Shown here: piece after piece, positions 10,701-19,840 of the stretch | Numbering within the stretch: the first letter of the stretch is position 1 | Layout: the number at the start of each line of letters is the position of its first letter | DNA from: a virus | Length of the DNA: 23,434 nt | Virus record (IMG/VR): IMGVR_UViG_3300030099_002025 | Span: 2,490-25,923 of that record | Strand: one strand, 5' to 3' | Made by a program: the position numbers and the translations under genes | Notes under the pieces: generated by a model | Told to the model about the DNA's origin: nothing | What the model saw: only the letters and a program-made list of their open reading frames with translations | The model's database searches: none

Positions 10701-13700
10701 ACTGCTCATGCTACTAATTGCGCTTGCTACGATGAAGACTAATTCACCTGTATCCGCTCTGAAGATAGCATCTCCTTCTGCTAGTGTTAGTGTACCGCCA
10801 CCTGTGAAAGTCAATGTGTTATTTCCACTGCCATCCTTTACAGCCGCTAAAGTAGAGGGTGAACCCTCTCTAGTTGCATACATTTGATATCTTTCAATAT
10901 CTAGTAGTGCGTCATCAGGAGAGGGTAGAGAGTCAGGGTCTATGGGATTAAAATGCCAGTCAAATGTTGCTTCAACCAATCTAGCAATACCGAATCTCTT
11001 TATTTCATCGGTTGACTTGGTTGCAGATTTTATTGATGCCCTTTCATAATCAATATCTCTCTTCTCAAGCATTTTGCTTTTTCCGCTGTAAGAGGAGTGC
11101 GAAACCGAGGTGGTTGAATTAACGCCATCACCCTCTAGTAAACATGCTAAGTCACTAAAGTTCAACTGCTGACTACCAATATTGTTGTATCTGAGTTTTG
11201 AATACGGAAACAAGTCTCCTGTTGCGAATATCTCATAGTTCTGTGCTTTAGGAGCATGATTCAGTATTTTATCGATATCTGATTTCCTTGTATTGATTAC
11301 TCCTGTGGAGATTATCGTATGCGTTGGCGGCACTACATTAGTCACACCACCATTGTCAACGAATGAACTACCAGTTGCATTTCTCAGAGTGTAGTTTGAA
11401 TCATTCATGTTGCTTCCCAAAACAGGAGCAGTAGAGGGAGATAAAGTGGGTGAAGCAGGTGCAATGCCATTTGCCTTTATTGGATAGGCTATTGAATATC
11501 CTGATATCGCCTGTGGCTTACTTGCATTTTCATATATTCCAGCATCAGACTTGGTTATTGTTCCTGCTGTCAGTCGATGTGTGTCCCAATACCTGTATGT
11601 CTCTCTAGGTGCATAGAATGTTCCAGTAAAGTTTCCAGTCTCCCCTATCTGAGAGTCTATTCTATGAAGAAAACCACCAGTATTCACATTATTATTGACC
11701 ATGTAGAATGAATACCCACTTCTAGTATCGACACTGTTGCTCTCTAGTCTAGCCATAACCAACGGACATATTGGTGCTATTGATATTCTAAAACCACCAT
11801 CATCCTTAGAAATCGTTTCCACTACTTCAAACAACTCAGAGGAGAATGTCATTTTACTGATTTTAGTTGTTGACACTCCTGTTTCATTGGACAACTGCAA
11901 TGCAAAGGTAGAGTCTTGAGTTGTTACACCGCTGTCTAGTGCATTAATGCTGATTGGATTAGCAATGTCAAACCCTAGTGTTCTGTTCTTCAAAAACGAA
12001 CCTGAGTTTGATGTGCCTTCTAATCTACTAGTTGTTAGACTTCTATCAAATGAAAACGAGTCTTGGAATATTACTCCTTTATCACTTACAGCAGAAAAGT
12101 CAGTAGACGTATTAGTTAGACTTGGGTTACTGCCGATTGCCTTGGTTCCCGACAAATACGTTGACTCTACAAATGGGTCATAGTAGTGTATGTTCTGTGT
12201 TGATGATAACGATATCAAAGGTTCGTGTGATAGCGTTATTTGATTGGATATAGCAGACGCTACTTCACCGATGAATTTCATATTGTTTGACTCTGTGCTG
12301 TCGTCTCTAGTGAAGAGGAGAGTATACTGAGTAGGCGTATAACCATCACTCGCATCATGAGTTATGACTCTTCCAGAAACACTAATGCTGGTTAACGTCT
12401 CTTCATTGCTAAAGGGTAGAACCGGATTCAGACTGCTATGAACTATATCTTCAGAGAAGGTTAGGTTCCTATCGACTGCTCTATTTAACAGAGAGGCAGA
12501 ATCATCTCTTCCCTCTATTCTCATTCTTGGAATCTCATTACCGGCAACTAGGTCTATCTGCTCTACATTACCATTGAACACTTCCTCTTCTATTCCATAG
12601 CCACCAGTGTAATAGTAGAATCTGTCTTTGGCATTGGTGTTCTGATAGAATTTTCTGCTTGAGTCTTGGAATACTAGATACTCCATCGTTCTATCAGCGT
12701 AGTCAATGTTATTTTGATGAGTTGATACGGAGTCAAAAGATACCTTTGCACCATACAATCTAGCATCTTCCTTATTGATTGTCGCACCTGAGATGGATAG
12801 TCTGTTTCCATCAGCGTAGTGAACTTGAGTGTCAACACCAACTCTCTCTGTGTTCAGAACCCCTGTCCAAGGTGCTATCTCTACCACTTCATTGCTAAAG
12901 TCATGAACAGTAGTTGCAACGGTGAAAGTTGTCGCATCTAATGTCTTACGGGCCTTTACAGTGAATGACTGAGCATTACCACTTTTATCGTTTACAGTGT
13001 TAACAACATAGTAGTATTTATCGATTCTGAGTATTGTATCTGTTGAAATCTTTCCTGATAGTTTGTAGTCATGTCCTGAGTCCATTTCATTGAATGTTAT
13101 TGTGCTTGCAGAGGAACTACCAGTTGCCTTGAATGGGAGAGTCTTGAACGTCTTTCTATCATTGAAGAGGGTTTTCATTACCTTCAATCGCTGTCCCTCC
13201 CGAATCTTCAATGGCAAAGAACCTGAGTTATTTAGGGAGGATAAGTTACATATCTTACTCATTTTATTTCTAGGACTATTGACCACGATATCCATGCTCA
13301 TAGGAACAATATCGTTTCTTAATGGTCTAGAATCACTGGATGCGTATCTAGATGGGCCATTGAAGTTACCATCAAACTGTCCTGCTGTGGCAGTTGTAGA
13401 GTCAGTCTCATGTCTCTTTGCATTTGGGAATGCCTTATGCCAAAAAATGGGATTGAAGTTAGATGTGTCTGCATCGTCTGTTGCTCTTAATGAGTCAATT
13501 AGAACAGCATCCAATCTATTTCCTATTCTGTTTTCTATCAATCCCTTTTCCTTTGCCTCTGTTCTGAATACGTTATTGGATATTCCCTTTCCTATTTGCA
13601 CATTGAAATTAGTGCTGGTTCCTGTGATTGCGATACGAGCAAAGTCCAGTTGGAAGTCATTGCTACTAATGCTCTTTATGTTACCTAGATACACGTTGCT

Positions 13701-14666
13701 ACTATTGAATATCGACATACCCTGACATAGTTTGTCAGTTTCTGAACTACCTGTTGTGGTGAATAGAACGGAACTACTGCCCTCCTGATACTGAGTATGG
13801 GTATCGACTTCTGTAATTGCAACATTGGTTAGAGTATTGTACCATCGAAGTCTGGTTAGCGTATACTTCTCCATGTAATCCAACTGGTCGTCCTGTTCCA
13901 ATCTCTCATTGTAGAAGTAGAAATTGGGTGTTACCACAATATTCAGAACGTCATAGTTATCTGTGGAGGAACTAGCATCTCCTCTTAGACCGTAACTGAC
14001 GGCCATCACATCAGTATCTGTCTTTGCTGGCCCCTTGAATACCTCAAAGTTAGTGTCTTTTGGTATTGGACCTGTATACTTCGGAGAGAACTCCAACCCA
14101 TCACCAAACTCATCGAATGATGTTATTGCAGTTATCTTGGCAAAGTGAGGTCTCTGAGTATTGGTTTGAGTAGATGAATCTACTATATCAGGATTCAATA
14201 GGATGAAGTAATCATAATTTTCTATGTCTATCCCTAGAGTATCCGTAGCAGGGTCATCAGTTGTAGAATATACAAACTTCCTGTTTGTGTTACCAGCACT
14301 GGTGTTTGAATCATATACTTTGATTTTGAAGGAGGGAGTTATTTCCTTATTGGTTCCGTGGTCAGACAATGACGTTGTGGTTGGAAGTATTCTGTTTCCT
14401 ATCTTATCAGCGGCGTCGTTAGAAATGCTGGTGGCATGTGGTCCCTTTCTGATTTCAGTAAATATAGCAGATGCAACTGTCGTTTCACTTGATGTCACAG
14501 TCTCGGATGTAATATGGGTAGTCTTCAATATTGGATTGACGGAGACATCCTTGAAGGCTCTAGAATTACTGAACTCAGTTCCAATGCTACCATAGGCAGA
14601 AACAACGGCTGAGTCGTCAACTCCTGATGATACAGGATATGTGAATACTCCATTTGTCTTTGCCAC
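7707..14666 (-). CDS. Giant baseplate hub / tail-tip protein with large internal insertion
   Basis: The protein is about 2319 residues from a GTG at 14666. That start has GGTGAT 4 bases upstream and lies one base after the previous stop; the longest frame starts at a GTG at 14702 with a 35-base overlap. Around residue 725 there is RMRIEGRDDSASLLNR, typical of the first half of gp27/Tal-like hub proteins. The C-terminal ~280 residues (AFNAMNLLASKKNLDF, then FRNVND, then LEAGDIVSLDFPQSG and FDKTIAERLSEL) look like the second half of that fold. Between them lie ~1300 residues of Ser/Thr/Asn-rich, beta-prone sequence with no recognised enzyme motif. The protein should sit at the tail tip, close the tube and carry collar protein and fibre. 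The hub call is inferred from these fragments plus position; the insertion's role is unknown. Confidence 0.65.
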   Translation of the reverse strand: MAKTNGVFTYPVSSGVDDSAVVSAYGSIGTEFSNSRAFKDVSVNPILKTTHITSETVTSSETTVASAIFTEIRKGPHATSISNDAADKIGNRILPTTTSLSDHGTNKEITPSFKIKVYDSNTSAGNTNRKFVYSTTDDPATDTLGIDIENYDYFILLNPDIVDSSTQTNTQRPHFAKITAITSFDEFGDGLEFSPKYTGPIPKDTNFEVFKGPAKTDTDVMAVSYGLRGDASSSTDNYDVLNIVVTPNFYFYNERLEQDDQLDYMEKYTLTRLRWYNTLTNVAITEVDTHTQYQEGSSSVLFTTTGSSETDKLCQGMSIFNSSNVYLGNIKSISSNDFQLDFARIAITGTSTNFNVQIGKGISNNVFRTEAKEKGLIENRIGNRLDAVLIDSLRATDDADTSNFNPIFWHKAFPNAKRHETDSTTATAGQFDGNFNGPSRYASSDSRPLRNDIVPMSMDIVVNSPRNKMSKICNLSSLNNSGSLPLKIREGQRLKVMKTLFNDRKTFKTLPFKATGSSSASTITFNEMDSGHDYKLSGKISTDTILRIDKYYYVVNTVNDKSGNAQSFTVKARKTLDATTFTVATTVHDFSNEVVEIAPWTGVLNTERVGVDTQVHYADGNRLSISGATINKEDARLYGAKVSFDSVSTHQNNIDYADRTMEYLVFQDSSRKFYQNTNAKDRFYYYTGGYGIEEEVFNGNVEQIDLVAGNEIPRMRIEGRDDSASLLNRAVDRNLTFSEDIVHSSLNPVLPFSNEETLTSISVSGRVITHDASDGYTPTQYTLLFTRDDSTESNNMKFIGEVASAISNQITLSHEPLISLSSTQNIHYYDPFVESTYLSGTKAIGSNPSLTNTSTDFSAVSDKGVIFQDSFSFDRSLTTSRLEGTSNSGSFLKNRTLGFDIANPISINALDSGVTTQDSTFALQLSNETGVSTTKISKMTFSSELFEVVETISKDDGGFRISIAPICPLVMARLESNSVDTRSGYSFYMVNNNVNTGGFLHRIDSQIGETGNFTGTFYAPRETYRYWDTHRLTAGTITKSDAGIYENASKPQAISGYSIAYPIKANGIAPASPTLSPSTAPVLGSNMNDSNYTLRNATGSSFVDNGGVTNVVPPTHTIISTGVINTRKSDIDKILNHAPKAQNYEIFATGDLFPYSKLRYNNIGSQQLNFSDLACLLEGDGVNSTTSVSHSSYSGKSKMLEKRDIDYERASIKSATKSTDEIKRFGIARLVEATFDWHFNPIDPDSLPSPDDALLDIERYQMYATREGSPSTLAAVKDGSGNNTLTFTGGGTLTLAEGDAIFRADTGELVFIVASAISSMSSGDNQPANKLANVTGDNTALNTPAYIIRQYSLLSFEIFKFEDEGFQSPITDGVPASQTGVDFTSVYLARPNYHSESGIFKYAKLSNGGDAFLPPSVFIPFVFKSSTHSTNPNVSDLSPYHPEYTWHGDTALNSGSDVFVNSSRVIAGLVHELGVTGGNSINRSESYGLEPNAHPYENCIAVFRNIRKISKDGPSVPTDMFQTSAILGSRQQVSSHSAYATAFNGGTNDSTTDLDQHTVNTMIFQNNPNTYAIAGTHTRSGRVDNTLNSGESGFTDDGPKYFLGSKEGDTLTTTTHDLHDDTDFTSSDNGGLYRAQMMIKPVIDISDTNNVTLSQTNSARDTLTIDISNSDSQHTWLSFVPNLTGYYLVSEKGLESNSDLSLGGFSGSSFFDQQKGELFKSGRGGNIGFMAKILSHTTTQTTVNSTSFTHVLKLDRGIEASNTASFLSNDNQNARRPRFRLMRLAETTFRDTPKEIILNKLHATGLDYSETASRFDTGSPSGNSNSHLDEGVFSAYVLMNLDKAPESTSIVSIVPETPSNSAYNIPFTSGDVFDCFITDGTNKQRKQVTFTDTATSLTDAIRQREVKLTFDGTLTGNGVVSFSEVIDLELSKKPNLDNITRCHIGTSMTIGDEVEVEMQRIAKEAGLTTDIIQTQSEFTGNIVNSVADNVITCKQAIQNISVGDFIYTHEGYPVGVVGSISGSTLTITDVHTDADVDLWFVPSQNDELIKRDKKTFVATNNFTQTPAFNAMNLLASKKNLDFNIKGKKVAFRNVNDTSLLRKQTISHRTNRIIKVESNTSLFGRAVKVTVIGDRIRASVAKDDNGTEVTFIDATIRNISDAKIKATELLEIHSSNARKIKLTLEKSGLEMLEAGDIVSLDFPQSGIPADDYVIFEIENVLTGTITMTVNTFDKTIAERLSELDTQQSSSSSTLFNRNTERVTSGNLLTDGISVKTVLVAYTITGTGQTSNTGFDDLVGFTETVGFETGTIVLDEFSSED

Positions 14667-14667
14667 T

Positions 14668-17109
14668 TTAATCACCAAACTCGTAATGGAAGAAAGTCTC
14701 ACTCACATTAGGTGTGAGTGTAGTTATGGATGCAGATGGTGTTGCTCCCCTGTGCATAGATATCTCATACAACTCACCCATGAACTGAGTATTGGTGTTT
14801 GACCCGTCTTTGCCTATTAGACAATCAGATGCGTGAAATCCAAACGTGCCTATGTTTACCTTCGCTCTTGTTACAGGAACGTTATTGACCATCAGTGTTA
14901 CAGTGTTTTTCTCAAAGGAGCAACTTACCTTTGTCACCTGCTCGATGTACAATGCCTCTTTACTCTGAGAGGTGTATATCGTGGAAGTAACAGTGGTAGC
15001 AGGGTCTGCTGCTAGTGTCATAGTGTCTCCTGTCACAGATGAAACTGTGCCTATCAAAGTTCCAGCATTGTCAAAAATCTCTGCTCCTGTGCTTATCTCA
15101 TCTGCTTGTCCTGAGCCAACAGTTATTGAACGTACATTGGTGCTAAAACTACCTAATGTAAGACCCGAACTTATTCCAGTAGAAGTGATGTTTTGTTGAC
15201 CTGCTGAAGCGGCCACCATTGTTACTGTGCTTGAATCTCTAGAGACACTTATTGTTCCGTTGTGTCCACTAGAACCGGCAATCACTGCTCTTAGGTTGTC
15301 AGCGGTATTGCTAGTGCTACTAGCATCATTGATGAAGAACGTCACTCCTCCATTCTCGGTGCTAGTAGAGCCATTGCTCTCTCCATTATCTCCTTTGCTT
15401 GGTTTGTATCTCTTAGTGGTGTTAGAACTATCTGTGATGCTGATGAAGGCGGTAGGGGTGCTTCCCGCTACAAAGTTGTCAAAGGGGTTTGCACTGAAGG
15501 AGACAATGTTATCAGATGTGTACTCAGACTCTATCGCTAATGCTTGGTTTGTTTGATTGTTGGACGCATGGGTGTTTGGTGAGGTAATAGTTACAACTCC
15601 ACTCCCATTGTGTGATGCTGTTCCTGAGCCGAATCCGTTGTTATGGTTGATTGCAGTTGCTAGTGCGTTTGCAGATGCTGTGGCATTTCCCCCAACAACA
15701 ACCTTCACCACATCTGTTCCGTTAGCAGTCTGTCCATTGGCAGCACTAGTGGTGACACTCCCTGTGGAGTGATTAACAGTGGAGCCACTCAAGATTTGTG
15801 AGGAGGGAAAGAACTTGAACTTCTTGGTTACTAGACTACTACCATCTGAGTTACCCAAAGATATAGTGATGAACTCATTGATACTACTACCATTCGCAGC
15901 ATTCAGACCGCCTGAGAATCCTGATACAGTCATTGTATGTGCGCTTCCCTTTACTATGCTTTGATTATACACAGTTCCAGCAGTATCAGCCTGTAAATTG
16001 ACCTTGCTTGTATTACTACCATCTATAGTAGAGTCTATATCGAAATTTCCTGAGTGCAAACTTGAGTTATTGTTGAAATTTATAGCAGCATTCAATGCAG
16101 CGGTAAAACCTGCTGATGTATTCGTACTACTTATGACAGCGATATCTACATCTGCTGTGTAGCCACTAGCCACTTCATCCGGGTCAAAAGGACTACTTGA
16201 GCCTTTGATGGGTCTTCCGTTGTAAGCAACATCTGTATTGGTTCCTGAACCATCATCTGCGCTATGGTCGAAGAAGTGGAAGTTCAGAGAAAGACCACTA
16301 GTGGATGGAATGGTCAGTTTCTTTGTTGCATCATATGTTCCTAGTGTGGATTTAGATACGGTATCGATAGTGACACTGCCTGTTGCTTGTGCAGCAGTAT
16401 TGCCGGATGTATCTAGGGAGCCATTGCTAGTGGTAGGTTGATTATTCACAGTGATAGTCGCAGTGCCTAGTACCTGTGCAGTATTAGTGAAACTAGCCAA
16501 GTTACCTGATATGGTCGCTGTTGCGGTTGGTAGAGAAGCAGTCGCACCAGTAGATACTTGTGCTTTGTTGCTAATTATTCCATTGTAGAGGGCAGTAGCA
16601 TCATAGTATGCCTCAAGACTACTGGTTGATACAAAGACAGGCTGACTGGATATAGTGTGATTAACTACGCTGCTGGTATCTGTTGAATCAGTTATCTCGC
16701 ATACTAACTTGTACTCTGCTGGTTGGTTGAAGTTAGAGGATGTCGTATTCTGTAGAAAGAACTTGAAGTATTGATTGTGAAAGAGCATCATCTTATGGGT
16801 GTCTCTTCCTGAGCCAAAGTAACTGACGCTCTGATAGGATGATGTGGTATCTGCATGGTCATCCAACGAGAGATTAGGACTAGGTGGTGTCTTGGTGCTA
16901 TCTAGTCTTCCTTGACCGGACGTTCGATGTCCAAGGCCATTCACATCATAGGGAGTTATGACTGCTTCAACTGTAAATGGACCACTGTGCCTCCATAGGT
17001 TTCCCTTCTTAGTTGATGTGTTCGTGTCATCGAACTCTATCTTTAGATGAGCGTCACACATGACAGGAAAGACCAATGCTCTCTTCTCACCAACATGCGC
17101 TGTAGTCAT
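14668..17109 (-). CDS. Tail protein with LamG/ConA-like lectin halves split by a repeat insertion
   Basis: The protein has 813 residues from an ATG preceded by GGTGAAGGA. Residues ~35-60 (WRHSGPFTVEAVITPYD) match the opening strand of concanavalin A-like/LamG domains. Residues ~710-800 (VSCSFEKNTVTLMVNN, then CLIGKDGSNTNTQFMGELYE) match its closing strands. Between them are ~530 Ser/Thr/Asn/Ala-rich residues with at least two and probably three copies of a module of the form 'A..L..AIN.NN......G.V.I....'; the A..L..AIN.NN helices are at residues ~330 and ~485, with a weaker copy at ~610. It sits between the distal-tail-like gene and the hub, so it is probably a virion component on the distal tail and may bind surface glycans. 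The lectin fold is inferred from sequence pattern; a purely structural decoration is the alternative. Confidence 0.5.
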   Translation of the reverse strand: MTTAHVGEKRALVFPVMCDAHLKIEFDDTNTSTKKGNLWRHSGPFTVEAVITPYDVNGLGHRTSGQGRLDSTKTPPSPNLSLDDHADTTSSYQSVSYFGSGRDTHKMMLFHNQYFKFFLQNTTSSNFNQPAEYKLVCEITDSTDTSSVVNHTISSQPVFVSTSSLEAYYDATALYNGIISNKAQVSTGATASLPTATATISGNLASFTNTAQVLGTATITVNNQPTTSNGSLDTSGNTAAQATGSVTIDTVSKSTLGTYDATKKLTIPSTSGLSLNFHFFDHSADDGSGTNTDVAYNGRPIKGSSSPFDPDEVASGYTADVDIAVISSTNTSAGFTAALNAAINFNNNSSLHSGNFDIDSTIDGSNTSKVNLQADTAGTVYNQSIVKGSAHTMTVSGFSGGLNAANGSSINEFITISLGNSDGSSLVTKKFKFFPSSQILSGSTVNHSTGSVTTSAANGQTANGTDVVKVVVGGNATASANALATAINHNNGFGSGTASHNGSGVVTITSPNTHASNNQTNQALAIESEYTSDNIVSFSANPFDNFVAGSTPTAFISITDSSNTTKRYKPSKGDNGESNGSTSTENGGVTFFINDASSTSNTADNLRAVIAGSSGHNGTISVSRDSSTVTMVAASAGQQNITSTGISSGLTLGSFSTNVRSITVGSGQADEISTGAEIFDNAGTLIGTVSSVTGDTMTLAADPATTVTSTIYTSQSKEALYIEQVTKVSCSFEKNTVTLMVNNVPVTRAKVNIGTFGFHASDCLIGKDGSNTNTQFMGELYEISMHRGATPSASITTLTPNVSETFFHYEFGD

Positions 17110-17117
17110 TCCTTCAC

Positions 17118-17864
17118 CTATAGATTGTTTATTGGATTCTCTGCTAGAACCGTTGCTATCTCAAACTCAAGAGTGAAGTTGACCGTATTGGGTTGCTCTC
17201 CTGATAGGCCGGTATTGAAAGAACGAATGAAACCAAGCATACCGGGTAGTTCATCAATATTAGATACGTCAGTGAAGAACTCCACAGGTGTCTCCCGTAC
17301 TAAATTCTCAACTCCTATCTCACTCTCTGCCTTATCGTTGATGACTCTCTTGAATCTCTCATCATATCTTCTGTTTTGAAAGGTAAAGGGTATCAGCGGT
17401 AGGACTGACATATCATCGTCCTCGCTACTAGCAGTGTGATAGTTCAGATTAGTATCAACCCTGCTTGGTATGAGTATAATCAGTTTGTTGATGAACTGGT
17501 CGTCCTGTGCTTGGCTGCTATCCACATATGAGTGAATCAACTGTGCCAGTTCAAACGGAGTCATTACCACTTCCTTCGCACTTGAATCGTTCTCTAGTGA
17601 GTCTTTCGATATCGTTTGATTGAGAAGCACACCTGTCAAACTAACAGTCTTAGTAGCAATGCCCATGTCAAATGCAAGGGTCTCTGAGAATCCCTTAGCC
17701 ATAGCGATGAATGGCACTGGAACAGTGGGAACGGTCTTTGCAGTTGATATGTCCACCTCAGTCACGAATAGTGGTATTCTATTGACTGCTCTTGCTCTTC
17801 CTGCATTCAATTCGTTTCTCCTCTGTAGTTCTAGAAATACCTTGAAGTCTGCTGTTGCTGCCAT
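17118..17864 (-). CDS. Distal tail protein (Dit-like), by position
   Basis: The protein has 248 residues. Its ATG overlaps the tape measure TAA by one base (TAATG), and GGTGGTGA lies upstream. It is a soluble mixed alpha/beta protein with no signal peptide or membrane segment. Residues ~60-85 (GFSETLAFDMGIATKTVSLTG) form a beta-rich stretch in which a conserved-looking SETLAF precedes a V-S-L-T-G strand. The C-terminus (VNFTLEFEIATVL) ends in strands of the sort used in tail hexamer rings. The gene directly after the tape measure in siphoviruses usually encodes Dit or a tube initiator that joins tube to hub. The role rests mainly on position; I do not recognise the family. Confidence 0.45.
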   Translation of the reverse strand: MAATADFKVFLELQRRNELNAGRARAVNRIPLFVTEVDISTAKTVPTVPVPFIAMAKGFSETLAFDMGIATKTVSLTGVLLNQTISKDSLENDSSAKEVVMTPFELAQLIHSYVDSSQAQDDQFINKLIILIPSRVDTNLNYHTASSEDDDMSVLPLIPFTFQNRRYDERFKRVINDKAESEIGVENLVRETPVEFFTDVSNIDELPGMLGFIRSFNTGLSGEQPNTVNFTLEFEIATVLAENPINNL

Positions 17865-19837
17865 TAGAATTTCACCACCGATGTTGAAGTCCGGTTGATT
17901 CTAGTGTTTATCTCCCTAGCGACCTTGTTCGCTATGTCTCTTATCTCTGCATCAGAAGCACCGACCCTTCCACTAACTTGCACTGTTATGTTATTAGTGA
18001 CACCACCACCCATCATGGACCTTGTATCTGAATTTTTGAATACCCTTGAGCCTTGGGGCAATCTAACTAGTTCTGGTCCTCGTTCACCTACCATGTGAAC
18101 ACCGGTTCTCGGAACCACGCCTCCTTGTGAGAAACCAAGCATATCTGAGATTGACTTGGCAGCCTTACCCAATGCCTTTCCAGCCTTATCGAATTTCTCA
18201 GGCTTTAGTACGCCTTTGATTGCACTTGCTATGTCGGATAAGGACGGTATTTTGTCCTTTATCAACGTCATAAAGAAGACGATTGTACTAAGTGTGTGAG
18301 ATATGGACAATAGGAAATCTGCTGCTTTATCAGCGTTATCTCTAAGCCCCCCAAACAATTTACTCAAACCTAGTATGAATACTCCCGCTAGGAGAACTGG
18401 AAGCGCAGTAAGACCAACAGTTACAAGTCCAATCAATCCAGCAATTAAAACGATAGTTCCAGTAATTCTAGTGACGCCACTGAGAACATTTGCTATACCA
18501 GCGATTACCTTTCCTAGTGCAGTATCTGCTGTAGCGAACCCCTTGCTGAACAAGGAGGACATGAATGCAACCGCACCAGAGATAATGACGCCTAGCGTTG
18601 CTGTGAACAGTCCAACTGCTATCTTCGCTATTCCCAATAGAATGATACCGAAGGACTCTGCTATTCCCATGAAATCCATAGTAGTAAAGGCCGTAATCAT
18701 TCCCTTTACTCCGGTAAACACATCTCCTAGTCCACTATGAATGAGAGTGAATCCAATCATGAAAACCTCTTTCATAGCATCAAATGCAGTAATGAAATCG
18801 TCTTTGAATTCAGTAAATATCTTTCTTAGTAGCATTATCGACAATAACAACACAAAGAAGGTAGTCATCAGTTTAAGAAAAAATGACACTATTTTTGCGA
18901 TTCCCTTAGAAATTCTTTTTACAAGCGTTACTATATTAGCGAAAGGTGCTTTTAACACTGAGAAAAAACCCCGAACGACACTAGGTTGTTTTTCTTCTAT
19001 ATCGTTCAGTTCGGCTAATTTGTTATTGATTTCTTCTAATACGTCTAGTTGTTTTTTGCTTAACTGCTTGGTTTTGCCGGTATCTTTCATCTCCGCTCTA
19101 ATGTTAGTTGCACCCATTTTGGTTTTGCCTCTGTCATCAATAGTCTCAACATTAAAATCTGCGGCATCTTTCATTTGCTCTATTTCGGCTTTCAATGCTT
19201 CTATTTCTTTTGTACTCTTTCGTTTGCCAAATCTGAAATTTCTTGTATCGTCTGCTACATTTTGAAAGCCTTGTATTATCTTGTATGTGGCACTTTGCTT
19301 TATTAGAGTAGCGAGCAAACCGCCTTGTGCATTTTTTAGTTTATCTACTCTAATTAACTGCTCTTTCATCATCTTATTCAATGCCGCAACTGCCTTTACC
19401 GCATTGTCGTTATTATCGACCATTAAGGCAGAGAAGGTGTCTGACTTTTCTTTTAGTGCTTCAACCAACTTATCTTGGTCTGCTCCTGATGCTGCTAAAA
19501 TCTTAGCAGTGTCCTCTCCGAGTTTTTGAGCATTCAACTCCATCCTGCCTATGTCAGCAAGAACCTTGAGTCTCTTTGCCTCTTTCGCCCTTCTCCTATC
19601 CTCTGCGCTCATTGCAGAGTTGATGAGTTGAATACTAGCCTTCACTCGGTTCTGTATTCTCCAAAGACCAGTTCCTGAGATGAAACGAGAGAATATCTCC
19701 CATCCCTTTGATTCTAGAATAGCGTTAGTTGTGCTTATCGATGCTTGCAATGTGCGCATATCCGATGCGCCTTTGATGAGGAATCGGTCAATCTCTTTGA
19801 AACTCTCAACGATTTTCTCTAACTCGTCATCTGCCAT
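17864..19837 (-). CDS. Tail tape measure protein
   Basis: The protein has 657 residues from an ATG 3 bases after the stop of the chaperone extension. Residues 1-~290 are highly charged and helical, with probable coiled coil. Residues ~315-340, ~390-430 and ~455-505 are hydrophobic segments, as in tape measures that enter the host membrane during DNA ejection. The C-terminus carries the family's hallmark near residues 570-595: GGVVPRTGVHMVGERGPELV followed by RLPQGSRVF. A last helical stretch ends at the stop that overlaps the next ATG. It sets tail length, chaperoned by the G and G-T proteins encoded just upstream. At about 0.15 nm per residue the tail would be near 100 nm. The length is short to average for siphoviruses. 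Confidence 0.93.
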   Translation of the reverse strand: MADDELEKIVESFKEIDRFLIKGASDMRTLQASISTTNAILESKGWEIFSRFISGTGLWRIQNRVKASIQLINSAMSAEDRRRAKEAKRLKVLADIGRMELNAQKLGEDTAKILAASGADQDKLVEALKEKSDTFSALMVDNNDNAVKAVAALNKMMKEQLIRVDKLKNAQGGLLATLIKQSATYKIIQGFQNVADDTRNFRFGKRKSTKEIEALKAEIEQMKDAADFNVETIDDRGKTKMGATNIRAEMKDTGKTKQLSKKQLDVLEEINNKLAELNDIEEKQPSVVRGFFSVLKAPFANIVTLVKRISKGIAKIVSFFLKLMTTFFVLLLSIMLLRKIFTEFKDDFITAFDAMKEVFMIGFTLIHSGLGDVFTGVKGMITAFTTMDFMGIAESFGIILLGIAKIAVGLFTATLGVIISGAVAFMSSLFSKGFATADTALGKVIAGIANVLSGVTRITGTIVLIAGLIGLVTVGLTALPVLLAGVFILGLSKLFGGLRDNADKAADFLLSISHTLSTIVFFMTLIKDKIPSLSDIASAIKGVLKPEKFDKAGKALGKAAKSISDMLGFSQGGVVPRTGVHMVGERGPELVRLPQGSRVFKNSDTRSMMGGGVTNNITVQVSGRVGASDAEIRDIANKVAREINTRINRTSTSVVKF

Positions 19838-19840
19838 CTA

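Noticed and set aside
7707-14666. Peptidoglycan hydrolase or other enzyme inside the giant hub
   Set aside because: I could see no lysozyme, NlpC/P60, amidase or protease catalytic pattern; remote homologues cannot be excluded by eye.
14667-14702. Upstream GTG start for the hub giving a 35-base overlap
   Set aside because: It has no clear ribosome site, whereas the GTG at 14666 has GGTGAT 4 bases upstream and starts right after the previous stop. The longer start cannot be excluded.
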